Shown here piece after piece: positions 11,796-23,250 of a DNA stretch of 64,000 bases (its first letter is position 1; every line of letters begins with the position of its first letter). Below the pieces are notes generated by a model. It was not told the origin of the DNA, ran no database searches, and saw only the letters and a list, made by a program, of their open reading frames with translations. Where the stretch lies: assembly GCF_047511655.1 (NCBI RefSeq), contig NC_133398.1:51093638-51157637 (forward strand). Direction: 5' to 3'. Made by a program: the position numbers and the translations under genes. Source of the DNA: Castor canadensis (Eukaryota > Chordata > Mammalia > Rodentia > Castoridae).

Positions 11796-12572
11796 TGGTC
11801 CATTCTTGACCTAAAACACAATATCAATAACAACTGAATTTACAAAATTACTTAGCCTAGAAAGTCAACTTTTAAGTTAGGTTTTCTTTAATCACTCCAT
11901 ATAATTTCACTCCTCTACACCTAACACTGTCTGTCCTGCTTCCCTATTCATCATGATCTGACAGATGATGAATTTTAGTTATATTTTATTGCCTAGCTCT
12001 TGTCTTCCTACAATACAACATAAGCACCACAAAGATAGGGCATTTTTGTGTACTTTGTTCAGTTATGTATGCATATACACAGAGATGCATGCACACACAC
12101 ATATAAATGAATGGCCATTAACGGTGAGGGCAGCCCACATCCTGATGTATGAGGTTTCTGGATAATTACTAGCTTGGCTGCCTCTGTTAAGAATAGTCTA
12201 TGCCCAAAACAAATGGTGTCCAGATAGATTGTTCAGTGGATCTACCATGTTTTAGGGGCCTCTTAGGCCTAAGTGAGGATTCTTCAACTTCAAATTCAAT
12301 TTTGAAAATTCAAAATTTATTAAAAAGGAAAATACAACACTAGTTTCATTTTTATTAAATCACTACATTAACACTAATATGCTTTCACAGAGAAAATTCT
12401 GCATCATATGACTCAAGTTTATTTCATCACCAATTATTTCTCCCTAAAGGAAAAGGGACCAACTATAGCTGCTTATTCAAATCCACCATGGAGCTTCCTA
12501 AAATGTGTAATTTGGCCCCTGTAATTTCTAGTGGGGATGCCCAAATATGCAGATTTCTGTGAAATCAGAAAT
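11796..12572. other. Unique AT-rich DNA, no gene seen
   Basis: No repeat family or gene was recognised. Short open frames at 11965-12165 and nearby lack any domain or splice context. Confidence 0.5.
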
Positions 12573-12582
12573 GAAAACCATT

Positions 12583-12684
12583 CAGGCTGGCAGAGTGACT
12601 CAAGTGGTAGAGTGCCTGCCTAGCAAGTGTGAGGCCCTGAGTTCAATCCCTAGTACTGCAAAAAAAAAAGAAAAGAAAAAAAAA
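12583..12684 (+). mobile_element. ID-like tRNA-derived SINE, young
   Basis: The element has an intact A-box (AGTGGTAGAGTGC), B-box (GAGTTCAATCCC) and an A-rich tail of about 30 nt. A 10-bp target duplication GAAAACCATT lies at 12573-12582 and 12685-12694. The well-kept promoter boxes and tail suggest recent insertion. Confidence 0.9.
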
Positions 12685-12989
12685 GAAAACCATTGCCCTA
12701 AATGGAAAACTCTTCAAGTGACAAATATGAATCCAGATTTGGTTTTCTCTTCTGCATCCATGAATTCTTTCCCCATTCCCTCATGATATTCTTTGGCTTC
12801 CATTGTCTTATGCCCTAATACAATGACATGAATATTCTGGGTTTGAGCATTTGCATCCCATCTTCCCTATGCCAGATTTTTTTTTAGTCATATTTCCTTA
12901 TTTATGATGCCTTCCACATCTATACTTGAGCAGTAATTTCTCTTTGCCACCTGGCTGTCTATGATAGTTCTGAAGACCTTCTTCTAAGT

Positions 12990-13167
12990 CAGTTGTTCTC
13001 AAAATTTAAGTGCATAAGAATCATCTGAGAACTTGTTGAGCCAGTTTCCTGGGTTGCACCTCCAGAGGTTCTAGCTCAGTACGTTGAATGGAACCCATGG
13101 CTATAGGTCAGAGAAGCTCACAGGTGAAGCCAATGCTGCTGAGGCCCATACTTTGAGATAACTACTG
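12990..13167 (+). mobile_element. MER5A-like hAT-Charlie element
   Basis: The ends GTTCTCAAAATTTAAG and TTTGAGATAACTACTG form degraded terminal inverted repeats. The interior follows the MER5A pattern (GAATCATCTGAGAACTTGTT, then AATGCTGCTGAGGCCCATAC). It is a non-coding, ancient DNA transposon. Confidence 0.7.
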
Positions 13168-13169
13168 TT

Positions 13170-13316
13170 ATCTCACTTCAATGTACACCAGTCATCTGAA
13201 GACACTATTAAAGTATAGCTTCTAATTCAGTACATCTGGAGAGGGGCCTCAAGTCTTGCATATCTATTTAGGACTCAGGTCTTGTCTGAAGATGCTGGTC
13301 TGGATACCACCCTTTA
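13170..13316 (+). mobile_element. Second MER5-like fragment
   Basis: The stretch includes CAGTCATCTGAAGACACTAT, AATTCAGTACATCTGGAGAG and GAAGATGCTGGTCTGG, following the MER5 order. It abuts the first copy and lacks clear ends. Confidence 0.5.
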
Positions 13317-13405
13317 AGCATCCAGAACCTAAGGGTTTCTCCCACAGTGAGTGGAACTGGCAGCACAGCGAGTGAAGCTAGCTACATCTTTTTCTACTGT
13401 ATTAA

Positions 13406-13848
13406 TGTTGTGGTTTGTATCATGTCCCCAAAAAGATGTGCTAAATTCATAACTCTTGGTACCTGTGAGTGTGAACTTATTTGGAAATAGGAACTTTGCA
13501 TATGTAATCAAGTTAAAGGAAGGGCACACTGGATTACAATAGGCTCTAAATCAATAGCTGGAGTTCCTTTAAGATAATAAAAATTGGGGCACAAACATGT
13601 ACAGGAGGATGCCATGTGAAGACGGATACAGCGATTAGTTATCTATAATTATGTATCTATAAGTCAAGAAGTGCCAAGGATTGCTACAAGCCACGAGAAG
13701 TGATTGATCATCACTTTGAGTCTTTAGACAGAATATGTCACTGCCAACATCTTGATTTTGGACTTCTGTCCTCCAGAACAGGGAGATGATGAAGTTCTGT
13801 TGCCTTAAGCCACTCAGTGTTATGGCAGCTCTTGGAAGCTAATGCAAT
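13406..13848 (+). mobile_element. MLT1-like solitary LTR (ERVL-MaLR)
   Basis: About 440 bp begins TGTTGTGGTTTGTATC and ends with a TTAAGCCACTCAGTGTTATG block and a terminal GCTAATGCAAT, the pattern of mammalian MaLR MLT1 LTRs. The interior piece CATCTTGATTTTGGACTTCT also fits. There is no coding sequence; it is an old solitary LTR. Confidence 0.7.
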
Positions 13849-13974
13849 GTCAACTTGGTTCATAAGGCTCAGTAACCACACTCAGATCAGACCCACCTCA
13901 CCTAGATCATGACATTCTCCTACAGTCCCTTAGTCTCCCATTTCCCCAGAGTTTTCTATTAGCTGATCTTTTTT

Positions 13975-14390
13975 TTAAAAAAAAATATTTTATCACTTTT
14001 ACATTTACTTACATGTGTATACATTATTTGGGCTACCTTTCCCCTCTGCCACCCTCTTGTTCTCCAATTTTGTTGAAGAAAAAACATAAAAGATAATAAG
14101 AAAAACATGTTGTTTTTGCAAGTTTGAGATAAGGATAACTATACAGGAAGACTCCTTGTGTTGTTTCCATGCACATATGTATTACAACCCAAATTGATTC
14201 ATTTCTACCAGGCCTCTTCACTACTTCCTGGTCCCCTTCCCATAGTGGCCTCTGCCAGTTTAAGATTACTATATTCATTCTATACAGTGAGCACATCATC
14301 CACATTCAATTTTTTGGTTTTCTTCCCTTTCCCTATCCCTCTCATGCACAATCTCCTCTTAGTGTGTGACCCATGTCCAAGAAAAAGATG
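13975..14390 (-). mobile_element. 5'-truncated L1 3' UTR
   Basis: After a T/A-run, the sequence parallels 1768-2085 (GATAAGGATA, CTACTTCCTGGTCCCCTTCC). It contains no ORF2. The plus strand frame at 14158-14412 and the minus frame at 14033-14305 are accidental. Target duplications were not clear. Confidence 0.7.
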
Positions 14391-14849
14391 CAGCTTCCTA
14401 TACTTATTTTAAGTGGAGAGAAAAAGAGTTTCCAAGAAAAGCCCACTAATGGAAGATTGTACACCTGGAAATAATCAATTGGCTTTTTTTTTGGTAATTT
14501 CATAGTATTTCCATCTTCCAAATATTTCCTTTGCTAAATCAAGAGTTAAAGCTTCTATACATATACATCAAAGGCTCTATATGGTCAGAACTATCTCACG
14601 TTTTTCAAAATCTCTGAAAGCTTTTATTAGTCAGAAAGTGTAACAGAAAATATACATCATATGTGATTTATAGGATTTGAGAATTAAAATACAATTTTAA
14701 AAAGTAGTGGAATAAAAGTAACAATTATTTTTTGGTTTTGAGTCTTTAGACTTAAACTAAGCGTACAACTGGTTTTCCTGGTTCTCAAGCTTGCAGATGG
14801 CCAGTAGTAGGAATTATCAACTTAGTAATCAAGTGAGCCAATTCCCCTG
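14391..14849. other. Unique DNA, nothing recognised
   Basis: AT-rich sequence without gene, tRNA or recognised repeat. Confidence 0.4.
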
Positions 14850-14857
14850 ATAAATTC

Positions 14858-14954
14858 ATTTTTTTGGTTTTTGGCAGTACTTAGCTTGAACTCTGTGTCT
14901 CACACTTGTTAGGCAGGTGCTCTACCACTTGAACCACACTCCCAGACACCCCAA
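14858..14954 (-). mobile_element. ID-like tRNA-derived SINE
   Basis: On the minus strand, A-box-like AAGTGGTAGAGCACC and a B-box-like GAGTTCAAGCTAAG precede an A-rich tail (T-run on the plus strand). An 8-bp direct repeat ATAAATTC flanks it at 14850-14857 and 14955-14962. Confidence 0.75.
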
Positions 14955-14962
14955 ATAAATTC

Positions 14963-16804
14963 TTACCCATGTTTCTCTGTATAGTCATACACTCCTCAGC
15001 AATAGGGTATGTTATGGAAAATGCCTCACTACATATTTTCATTGTTTTGAGAGTATGAAAGAGAGTATTTACACAGACTAAAAGGGCTACAATTGTCACT
15101 AGGTGATACAATCTTATGGGGACACCATTATACATGTGGTCTGTCATAACCAAATAGATGCTATGCAACACTTGACTGTGTATGCTATCAGTCTGTCTCT
15201 CTGGAGAACCCTAACTAAAACACAAATCAAACAATATAACCTCTTTCCACTATAATGCTGTGGAGTTGGTTATTACTTTACAGATAAAGAAACTAAGAAC
15301 TAAAATGATGCACACTTTAACCAAGGTCTCTTAGGCACTAACTCTAACTTGACCATTGTATTCATGTTATTTTTTAAAAGATGCCTACTATAATTTTGAC
15401 AAAATATCATTACAGGTTTCATCTAATTTTAAAAACTTTTCAGTTCATCACCCATCACTATTATCTTGTTTAACATATACTCTGACATTTGTGAGTATTG
15501 TGTCCTCTAGACCTTCTGCAATACCCAAACACCAGTATTGTGTACATTTTCCCATATGCACATAAAAGCCAGGTCTATCCAGCACTACCAAACTTCCTAA
15601 GAGTCTCATTAAGGGGTAAACTTCAGAAGACTACATTTACACAGCTCTAAACTCCAGCCTTTCAGCATGCATGTTCAACATGTGTTTGTACCTTGGTAAC
15701 TCACACACATTCTGAAGGTAACTCTCAAATCAAAGACCAAAAAATTAAATATCTAACCATCAAAGATCTTCAACATATTATGTCTTGGGGAAAGCTAACA
15801 ATTTTCTTGTTGGAATATATCTGATGTTCAGAAAAAAATTTTAACACATTTGTTCTCTGTGAGAGAAGGAATCTTAGTTCAAGAAGAACAAAACTGTCCC
15901 TCTCCTGCCCATTCCCTAGCATCTTTTCTACAGTCTCACTGAAGATCATAGGCTGTCTACAGTTCTTAGACAAATTTAATCACTTATGTACTACAGCATT
16001 CTTTCTCTGTGTTTCCAAACTTGCATGGGTCTCCTAAGGGTAGAGAAAAGCCTCCATTGGTAGCAATATCCACAATTTTCCTAGAATAAGACTCTACCAT
16101 CCTCAAGGAGTCCTTGTGGGATTAACTGCTGACATTCTCAATGGTAGCTTTCAAATGACAATGAACACCATCTCATGAGTAGCCGACTCACCTCGCACCA
16201 TGCCAAGTTGGGAAAGCATCCATTCCTATGACCAGAAACCTCAGTGTGATGAAGAGACCAATATACAGTCAACCATGGCATGGGCTATAGTTAGTGTAAA
16301 GCCTGAAGTGAGAATGAGGAGCCTAGAGGAAGAAGAAGACAGGGTGGAGGCTGAGGACAGCAGTAGGGACAGAGGGTTAAAAGAAGCAGGAAGTAGTTGG
16401 TAATTGCAGAAAAGTCTAGAAGATGAAGTCTGAAAAGCATGCAAAGCTTGACTGCAAATGGAAGGAGAAAAACAAGGCATCAGCTGGAGCAAGAGGCACA
16501 GTCAAAGAAGAAAGCCTGTTAGTTGCATCTTCACATGCCTTGAAGGTGATGGATTCAATAGCTTTAATAGGATTTTCTCCTCTGGCTGATAGCTGCTGTG
16601 GAAAATGTAATAATGATGGATGGCTGTCCAAGCAGCTCCAGATGCAATTAAATTAAGTTGGAGAGGAAAACATATCCTCTGGAACATAGCCTGGAATTTT
16701 AAATTAGTGTGAAGACTAACCAAAATTCTGTTTGTTTAGTAAATATTGCATTCTTGAGTTCTGAACAAATTTAAAATTTAGCATTTGAAAAATAATTATG
16801 TGTG
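14963..16804. other. Mostly unique DNA with a MIR-like relic
   Basis: A MIR-like minus-strand piece is possible at about 15255-15345 (TTACAGATAAAGAAACTAAG). Purine-rich sequence at 16300-16500 yields charged open frames on both strands (16200-16403, 16241-16492, 16423-16656). They have no recognised domain and are judged chance. Confidence 0.4.
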
Positions 16805-16990
16805 TAAAGGCACTGCTCAATCATTTGAGTCAACCTGAGTTCAAAACTCACCTCTACTGCTTGCTAGCAGTGATAATCCCGCATGGCATACATAAATTAT
16901 CTGTATTCTAGTTTCTTATTGGCAAAATGGGGGTAACAGTAAAATAGTACTCCATTCCAAATTTGCTGGAGAAGCAAGTGAGACAACTGA
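16805..16990 (+). mobile_element. MIR SINE relic
   Basis: The order of GAGTTCAAAACTCACCTCTA, then GTTTCTTATTGGCAAAATGG and GGTAACAGTAAAATAG follows MIR (tRNA head, core, L2-like end). Heavily diverged. Confidence 0.5.
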
Positions 16991-17084
16991 CACCAAGTGT
17001 TTGCAATAGTGATGAGCAAAAGGCAATCCTCAATGTATTTAGATTTCATCAACATTATTTTAATCATTCATTCCATTTTTTGAC

Positions 17085-17225
17085 CTTGTCTGGGTCAGAC
17101 TTCTCATAAACTTAAGAGTTTACTTTCCTTATTTTACAAATTGGCTACATGTGAATAATGATTTGCCATGAGCATACAGTGAGCCAGAATTATGACAAAG
17201 CTCCTAAGCCTTCACTCATACATAG
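17085..17225 (-). mobile_element. MIR relic
   Basis: TTATTTTACAAATTGGCTAC and the nearby GAGCATACAGTGAGCCAGAA resemble the antisense MIR core (dropping to TTTTACAGATGAGGAAACTG-like wording). Very diverged. Confidence 0.4.
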
Positions 17226-17929
17226 TCTGTGATAAGTGAGAACAGACTTTTACAACAAGGCCACCACAACTGCAAAACAATTGGGAATTATTTTACATAA
17301 GAATTAAATTAATTTTTTTTAAAAAACTAAGTTCAATTTCTTCTACTTACACAAGCGTTAAAAGAAATCTAATTGTGCTGTACCAAAAAATACTACCAGC
17401 GAAAGAAATTAAAAGGAAGAAATGCTGATTTTGTAGTGAAACATACAAATTTATGTCATTCATAAGAAGCCCTAAGTTCTGTGAAGCCTGGCGCGAGCCA
17501 TGATCTGAGTACAGAGTAGCACATCAGTATTAAGGTTTTATGTAAGAGACACATCAAGGAAGGCATTTTCAGAAGAGTGACAAGACTTATCCACCCTTGA
17601 AATGCCAGCACTTAGCACCTTGCTGGGCATAAAATTGACTTGTAACACATGCTGGTTTTATGAATTGCATGGAAAAATAAGAGTTGAAAATATTCTAAAC
17701 TGCTCTTTAAAACTTGACAGGAGTATAACATCCATTTTAAGCACAGGGGCTGAAGTGAAACATTCAAGGATTCATAATCCATAACAATGGAGAGATGATT
17801 CTAAAAAGTTAAAACAAAAAAATGATATATATATATTATATATAATATTTGAATCAGTAGTTGCCCTATGTGCTATAGAAAAATAAGAGCTAATTCCTCT
17901 TCTCTGTTTTGATGCCTCTATTGAATGTC
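17226..17929. other. AT-rich unique DNA with short TA repeat
   Basis: A (TA)n tract lies at 17824-17850. No gene was recognised. Confidence 0.4.
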
Positions 17930-19565
17930 TTTCATCTGCCTTTCCCTTCTCCCTTTCCAGTCTCTAGTAACCGTAATTCCATACTGTTCTACAAGAGGGA
18001 CTTATTACTTTTCACAACTTAATAAGAATATGTGGCATTTGTCTTTCTGAGTCTTCCTTATTACACTTAACATTTTTTTACCCATTCATCCATTGATGCA
18101 CATATAAGTTGATTCCATATTTTAGTTATTGTGAATGGTGCTGCAATAAACAAGGAAATGCAAGTGTCTTTTTGGTATATAATTTTATCTCCTTTGGAAA
18201 TTCCACTGGTGGAATTTCTTGATCATATGGGATTACTATTTTTAGTTTTTTGAGGACTCATCATAATGTTTTCTGTAATGACTCTGTCATTTTAATTCTC
18301 ATTAAAATGTGTGAGTTCTACTTTTTCTGAATCCTCACCAACATTTGTTATATATTTTTTTCTCTTGTCTTCTTCTAACTGGGGTTAAAGCTCACCACAT
18401 GATGGTTTTGATTTGCATTTCCCCGATGATTAGCAAGATTGCATTATTCTTCCATATTTATTGTTCATTTGTATGTCTTCTTTTGAGAAATGCCTATTAG
18501 TTCTTTAGCCCATTTTAATTGGGTCATTTGTTTATTTGATGTTAGGCTTTTTTTTAGTTCCTTTTGTTTTCTAGATATTAATCCCTTATTGGGTAAATGG
18601 TCTGTAAATATTTTCTTTCATTCTGTAAGTTGTCTCTTAGTTTTGCTGATTATTTCCTTTGCTGTGAAGAAGCTTCTTAGTCTGATATTTGTTTATTTTT
18701 CCTTTTATTGCCTGTGCTTTTGGGGTACTATCTTTAAAAGACAATTGTTGCCTACACCAGTGTATTAAAGTTTATCCTCTATGTTTTCTTGTGGCAATTT
18801 CATAGCTTCAAGATTTTGAGTTGGGTGAAAGGAAGGGATTTCATTTCATCCTTCTGCATATATATGCAATACACACATGCAATACACGCAATACACACAC
18901 GCATATATATCCAATTTGCCAGCACCATTTATTGATAAGAATGTCTTTGCTTCACTGTCATGTTCTTAGCACCTTTATAAAAATTTAGTTAGCTGTTTGA
19001 ATGTGGATTAACTTCTAGGTTCTTTATTCTGTTCCATTGGTATTCATGTCTGTTTATATGACAATACCATGCTGTTTTGGTTGCTATAGCTTTGTAGTAG
19101 ATTTTGAAGTCAAGTATTATGAGGCCTCCAGTTTTTTTTCCCCTCCTCAGAATTTAAATTTTTTTTCCTATTTCTGCAAAGAAAGTATTGATATTTTAAA
19201 AGGTGTTTCATTTTAACTCACAGATGTCTTTGAATAGTTTTGATCATCTTACCAATATTAATTCTTCTGATCTATTAACATGGAATATCTTTCTAATTTT
19301 TGTACTTTTTATAATTTCTTTCATCTATATTTTTAAATTTTCATTATGGGTATCTTTGATTTTCTTGGTTGAATTTCTTCCTAAAAATTTTACTTTTTGT
19401 AGCTAGTGTGAATAGCATTACTTTCTTAATTAAATTTTCAGCAAATTCATCATTGATGTATAAAAAATGCTACTGTTATTTGTATGCTGATATTGTATCA
19501 TACAACTTTGCTGAATTTGTTTACAACTTCTAACAGCTTTTTAATAGAGAATTTAGTTTTTTCTA

Positions 19566-19676
19566 TTTTAATTTTATTTTATATTTTTGAGTTAGCACAT
19601 TAATAATATGAGGGAAATCATTGTGATATTTCCATTTATGCATATAGTGTACTTTGAACAAGTTCACCCTTTCCAC
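19566..19676 (-). mobile_element. Short L1 3'-tail insertion
   Basis: About 110 bp (CACATTAATAATATGAGGGA and TGTACTTTGAACAAGTTCAC) resembles the tail at 695-838 (TGTACACTTTGAACAGGTTC). An imperfect TAGTTTTTT repeat at 19554-19562 and 19677-19685 may be its target duplication. It breaks the old L1 reading. Confidence 0.5.
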
Positions 19677-20336
19677 TAGTTTTTTATACATAAAATCATA
19701 TCATTTGCAAACATGAATAATTTAATTTCTATCCTAATTCATATGCCCTTTATGTCTTTATCTTACCTAATTGTTCTTGAAAAGATTTCTAATACTGTAT
19801 TAAATAAAAGTGGTAAAAGTGGACTTATCTTTTTTCCAACCTTAGAAGAAATGCTTTTAGCTTTTCCTTATTCAGTATGATATTGAATATAGGTTCTTTA
19901 GATATAGCCTTTCAGTATTTTGAGACTGTTCTCTCTATACTCAATTTGTTCGAGTTTTTATGAAGGAATGTTGAATTTTTCAAATGCTTTTTCTGTAGCT
20001 ATTGAAATGATTGCATTTTTGTCCTTTTCTGTTCAGGTGTCATATCATGTTATTAATTTGCATATGTTAAGCCATCCTTGTGTCCCTGGGATGAATACCA
20101 CATAATCACAGGGTATGATCTTTTTGATGTGCTGTTGCATTTGGTGTACTAGTATTTTTGCATATATGTTCATCAGGGATAAGGTCTGTGGTTTTTGTCG
20201 TTGCTATATCTTTATCTGTTTTGGGCACCACAATAATGCTGGTCTTGTAAGAAGAGTTTGACAGAGATCTTTCCTTTTCATTGATTTGCAATATTTTTAA
20301 GAATAATTGAAATAGTTCTTCTTTAAACATTTTGTA

Positions 20337-20457
20337 AAACCAGGTATGGTGGTGTATGCCTATAATCCAAGCACCTGGAAGCTTAGGCAGGAGGACTGCT
20401 AGTTCAAGGGCAGCTTGGGCTGCATAGGAAGACCCTGTACCAAAAACAAAATCAAAT
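20337..20457 (+). mobile_element. B1-like SINE (7SL-derived)
   Basis: The element reads CCAGGTATGGTGGTGTATGC, then TAATCCAAGCACCTGGAAGC, GAGGACTGCTAGTTCAAGG and an A-rich end. This is the B1 layout with internal pol III boxes (GGTGGTGTATGCC and AGTTCAAGGGC). It is inserted in the L1. Confidence 0.8.
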
Positions 20458-22690
20458 ACAGTTTTATAGAATTGAATAGTAAAATTATCAAGTCCTGGAC
20501 TTTTTTTTTAAATGGGAGATTTTTAATTGCAGTTCAATCTCAACACTCAATATTGGTCTGTTTGGCTTTTCCATTTCATCTTGATTCAATTTTGATAGGT
20601 TTTTTTATGTCCAGAAATTCATCCATTTCTCCTAGGTCTTCCAGGTTTTTAGAATATAATTGTTCAGAGTAGTTTCTTATGATTCTCTGTATTTCTGAAT
20701 TATCAATTGTAATGTCTCCTTTTTATTTCCAACTTTGTTTTTCTTTTTTTCTTTCTTTTTTCCTTCTTTCTTTAATCTTCTGTATTTTGTTCTTTAGTCT
20801 AACTAAAGATTTTTCAATTTGATTATCCTTTCCAAAAAACCAACTCTTTATTCATTGATCTGTTGTATTTTTTTCAGTTTTGAGTTAATTTTTTTATCTT
20901 CTGATCTTTATTATTTCTTTCCTTCTACTAATTTGGGGTTTGGCTTGTTCTTGCTTTTCTAACTCCTTGAAGGTCTACTGTTAGATTGTTTGAGGCTGTT
21001 ATTTTTTTTTATATGTGTATTTACTGCTGTAAACTTCCTTCTTAGTTCTGCTTTTCTTGTATCCTACAGAGTTTAATATGCTACACTGTTATTTTCATTT
21101 GTTTTTAGAAATATTTTGTTTCCTTTTTAATTTCTTTAGTTACTTATTGGTTATTTAGGAACATGTCATTCAATTGATATGTACTTGTATACTTTCCATT
21201 CTTATTCTAGCCGATTTATAGTTTTACTCCATTGTCTCAAAAAATAAATGATACGATTTTAATTTATTTAATATTGATTTTTGATTTGTGGACTAACATA
21301 TGATCTATCCTGGAGAAAGTTCCAAGTGCTGATGAGAAGAATGTGTAGTCTGCTCCCATTGGGTGAAATATTCTATGTCTATTAGGTCCAGTTTCTCAAG
21401 AGTATAATTTAAGTCAGTTATTTCTTCATTGATTTCCTGTCTGAATGATCTATCCATGCAGGAAAGTGGGATGTTGAAGTCCCCAACTATTATTGTATTA
21501 AATCTATCTCTACCTTTAAATTCAATAATATTTACTTCATATGTTTGGTTGGTCCCATGTTGCCATATTCTTATAATTTTTATATCTTCTTGTTGAATTG
21601 ATTCTTTTATCAGTACATGATGGCTTTCTTTGTCCCTTTTTAGCTTTTTGTTTAAAGTCTTCTCCTTCTCATATGAGTATAGCAATTCCTGCTTGTTTTT
21701 AGTTTCCTTTTGCATGTTGCATGACATATCTTTTTCCAAACCTTCACTTCTACTCTATGTATATCTTTGCCAACAAAGTGAGATTGTTGTTGGCAGCATA
21801 GAGTTGGGTCTTGTTTTGTTAATTCATTCAGCCAGTTTATGTCTTTTGAATAGAGAATTTAATCCATTTACATTCAAGGTTATCACTGATAGGTATGAAC
21901 TTCCTCTTATTATTTAATTAGGTCCCATTTGTTTTTTTATAATTTTGTTCCTTTCTATTTCTCTTATCATTTTTTAGGATTTGGTGGTTTTATGTCATAC
22001 TATGGTTTGATTCTCTTCTCTTTTTCTTCTATACAGTTTTTCTATACATGTTTTCATGATGGTCATTATCATCCTTTTGTTCAGTGTAAAACTCCATTAT
22101 GTGTTTCTTGTAGGGCTGGTCTGGTGATAGAGTCCCTCAGTTTCTACTTATTTGGGAAAGTTTTCATTTCTTCTTAATTTTTGAAGGGTTATTTTGCTGG
22201 TTATGGTCTTATTGGTTGATAGGGTTTTTTTCAGTATTTTGAATATAGCATCCCATTCTCTTTTGTCCTGTAAGATTTTTGATGAAATATGTACTTTAAT
22301 TCTGATGTTCATTTCCTTTTATGTGACACATTTCTCTTGTTATTTTTAAGATTCTGTTTGTCTTTTACTTTTGACATTTTAACTATAATATGCCTAGAGG
22401 AAGGTCTCTTTTGGTAAAATCTAGTTGGGTCCTTTAAGTTTCTTGTATCTGAATATCCATATCTCTTTGAAGATTTGGGAAATGTTTGGCCATTATCTCA
22501 TGAAATAGGTTTTCAATGCCTTTACTCTGTTCTTCACCTTCTGGAATTCCCATAATTTGGGTATTTGTTCCCTTAATGGTACCCTGTAAGTCTCATAGGC
22601 TTTCTTTTCTTCTCTTTCTCTTTTTCTTTCTTTCCTTCTTTTCTTTTTCTTTTTCTTTTTTTTTTAATCTGGTTGGGTTAATGCAAATGA

Positions 22691-23147
22691 CCTGTCCTTG
22701 AGAATGAAAGCAACCTGGAGGAAATCATTGCTGAGTAATATTTAGAGACAGCTCTTGTGAGCATCTGGATGTAGTCATGCCTGAAGAAAGCCTTACTCTT
22801 GGTCTTTTTGGTTAAATAAACCCAAATTTTCCTTTAAAGTAATACAAAATTGCTGCCAATCAGAAGAATTATTATTAGCCCAGAGATCTATCACAGGCAG
22901 ACATGGAGTAGAGCATTTCAGAGAAAGCTTTCTTCAGAAAACAATCAAGGGGTCATGAAGCAGGAAGGACTGCCTGTAAGGGACATACTTCCAGGACATT
23001 CTTGTCAGCCACCCAAGGCCAAGAGTCTGAATACCCAGATTTGCTCTTTCCCAATATTTTCCAGATGTATAACCTTTGACAAGTCATTTGTCCACTAGGA
23101 ACCTCTGTGTTGCTACATGCAAAATGGATCATGTGAGGTTTAGAGAT
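22691..23147. other. Unique DNA
   Basis: No recognised gene or repeat. The open frame 22850-23098 shows no domain. Confidence 0.4.
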
Positions 23148-23161
23148 GGCATAGCTTTTTA

Positions 23162-23236
23162 TTTATTTATTTTATTTGTATGTACCTACAATGTTTGGGT
23201 GATTTCTCCCCCTTTCCCCCCACCCCCTCCCTTAAA
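23162..23236 (-). mobile_element. Ultra-short (75 bp) L1 tail insertion
   Basis: A 14-bp target duplication GGCATAGCTTTTTA flanks it at 23148-23161 and 23237-23250. The interior (ATTTATTTATTTTATTTG then AATGTTTGGGTG and a C-rich end) matches the terminal part of the tails at 1768 and 13975. This is a retrotransposition event truncated to the last part of the 3' UTR. Confidence 0.85.
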
Positions 23237-23250
23237 GGCATAGCTTTTTA

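Larger units (their letters stand above)
17930..22690 (-). mobile_element. Old L1 (3' UTR through ORF1 region)
   Basis: This is about 4.8 kb of minus-strand LINE-1. The 3' UTR and ORF2 C-terminal wording begin near 17930. The endonuclease segment at 21305-21560 is readable (FNTIIVGDFNIPLS, MDRSFRQEINEEITDLNYTL). The ORF2 opening is near 21900. ORF1-like sequence follows to a pyrimidine-rich tract at 22600-22675. Reading frames are mutated. It is interrupted by a short L1 tail and a B1 SINE. Confidence 0.75.

Noticed and set aside
12583-12684. tRNA gene
   Set aside because: The A- and B-boxes are tRNA-like, but the A-rich tail and target duplication show it is a SINE, and no cloverleaf with anticodon is kept.
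16200-16656. Charged open frames in purine-rich DNA
   Set aside because: Composition effect; frames exist on both strands and lack any known motif.
21305-21739. 144-codon minus-strand open frame as a gene
   Set aside because: It is a mutated L1 ORF2 endonuclease piece (GDFN motif) in an old L1.
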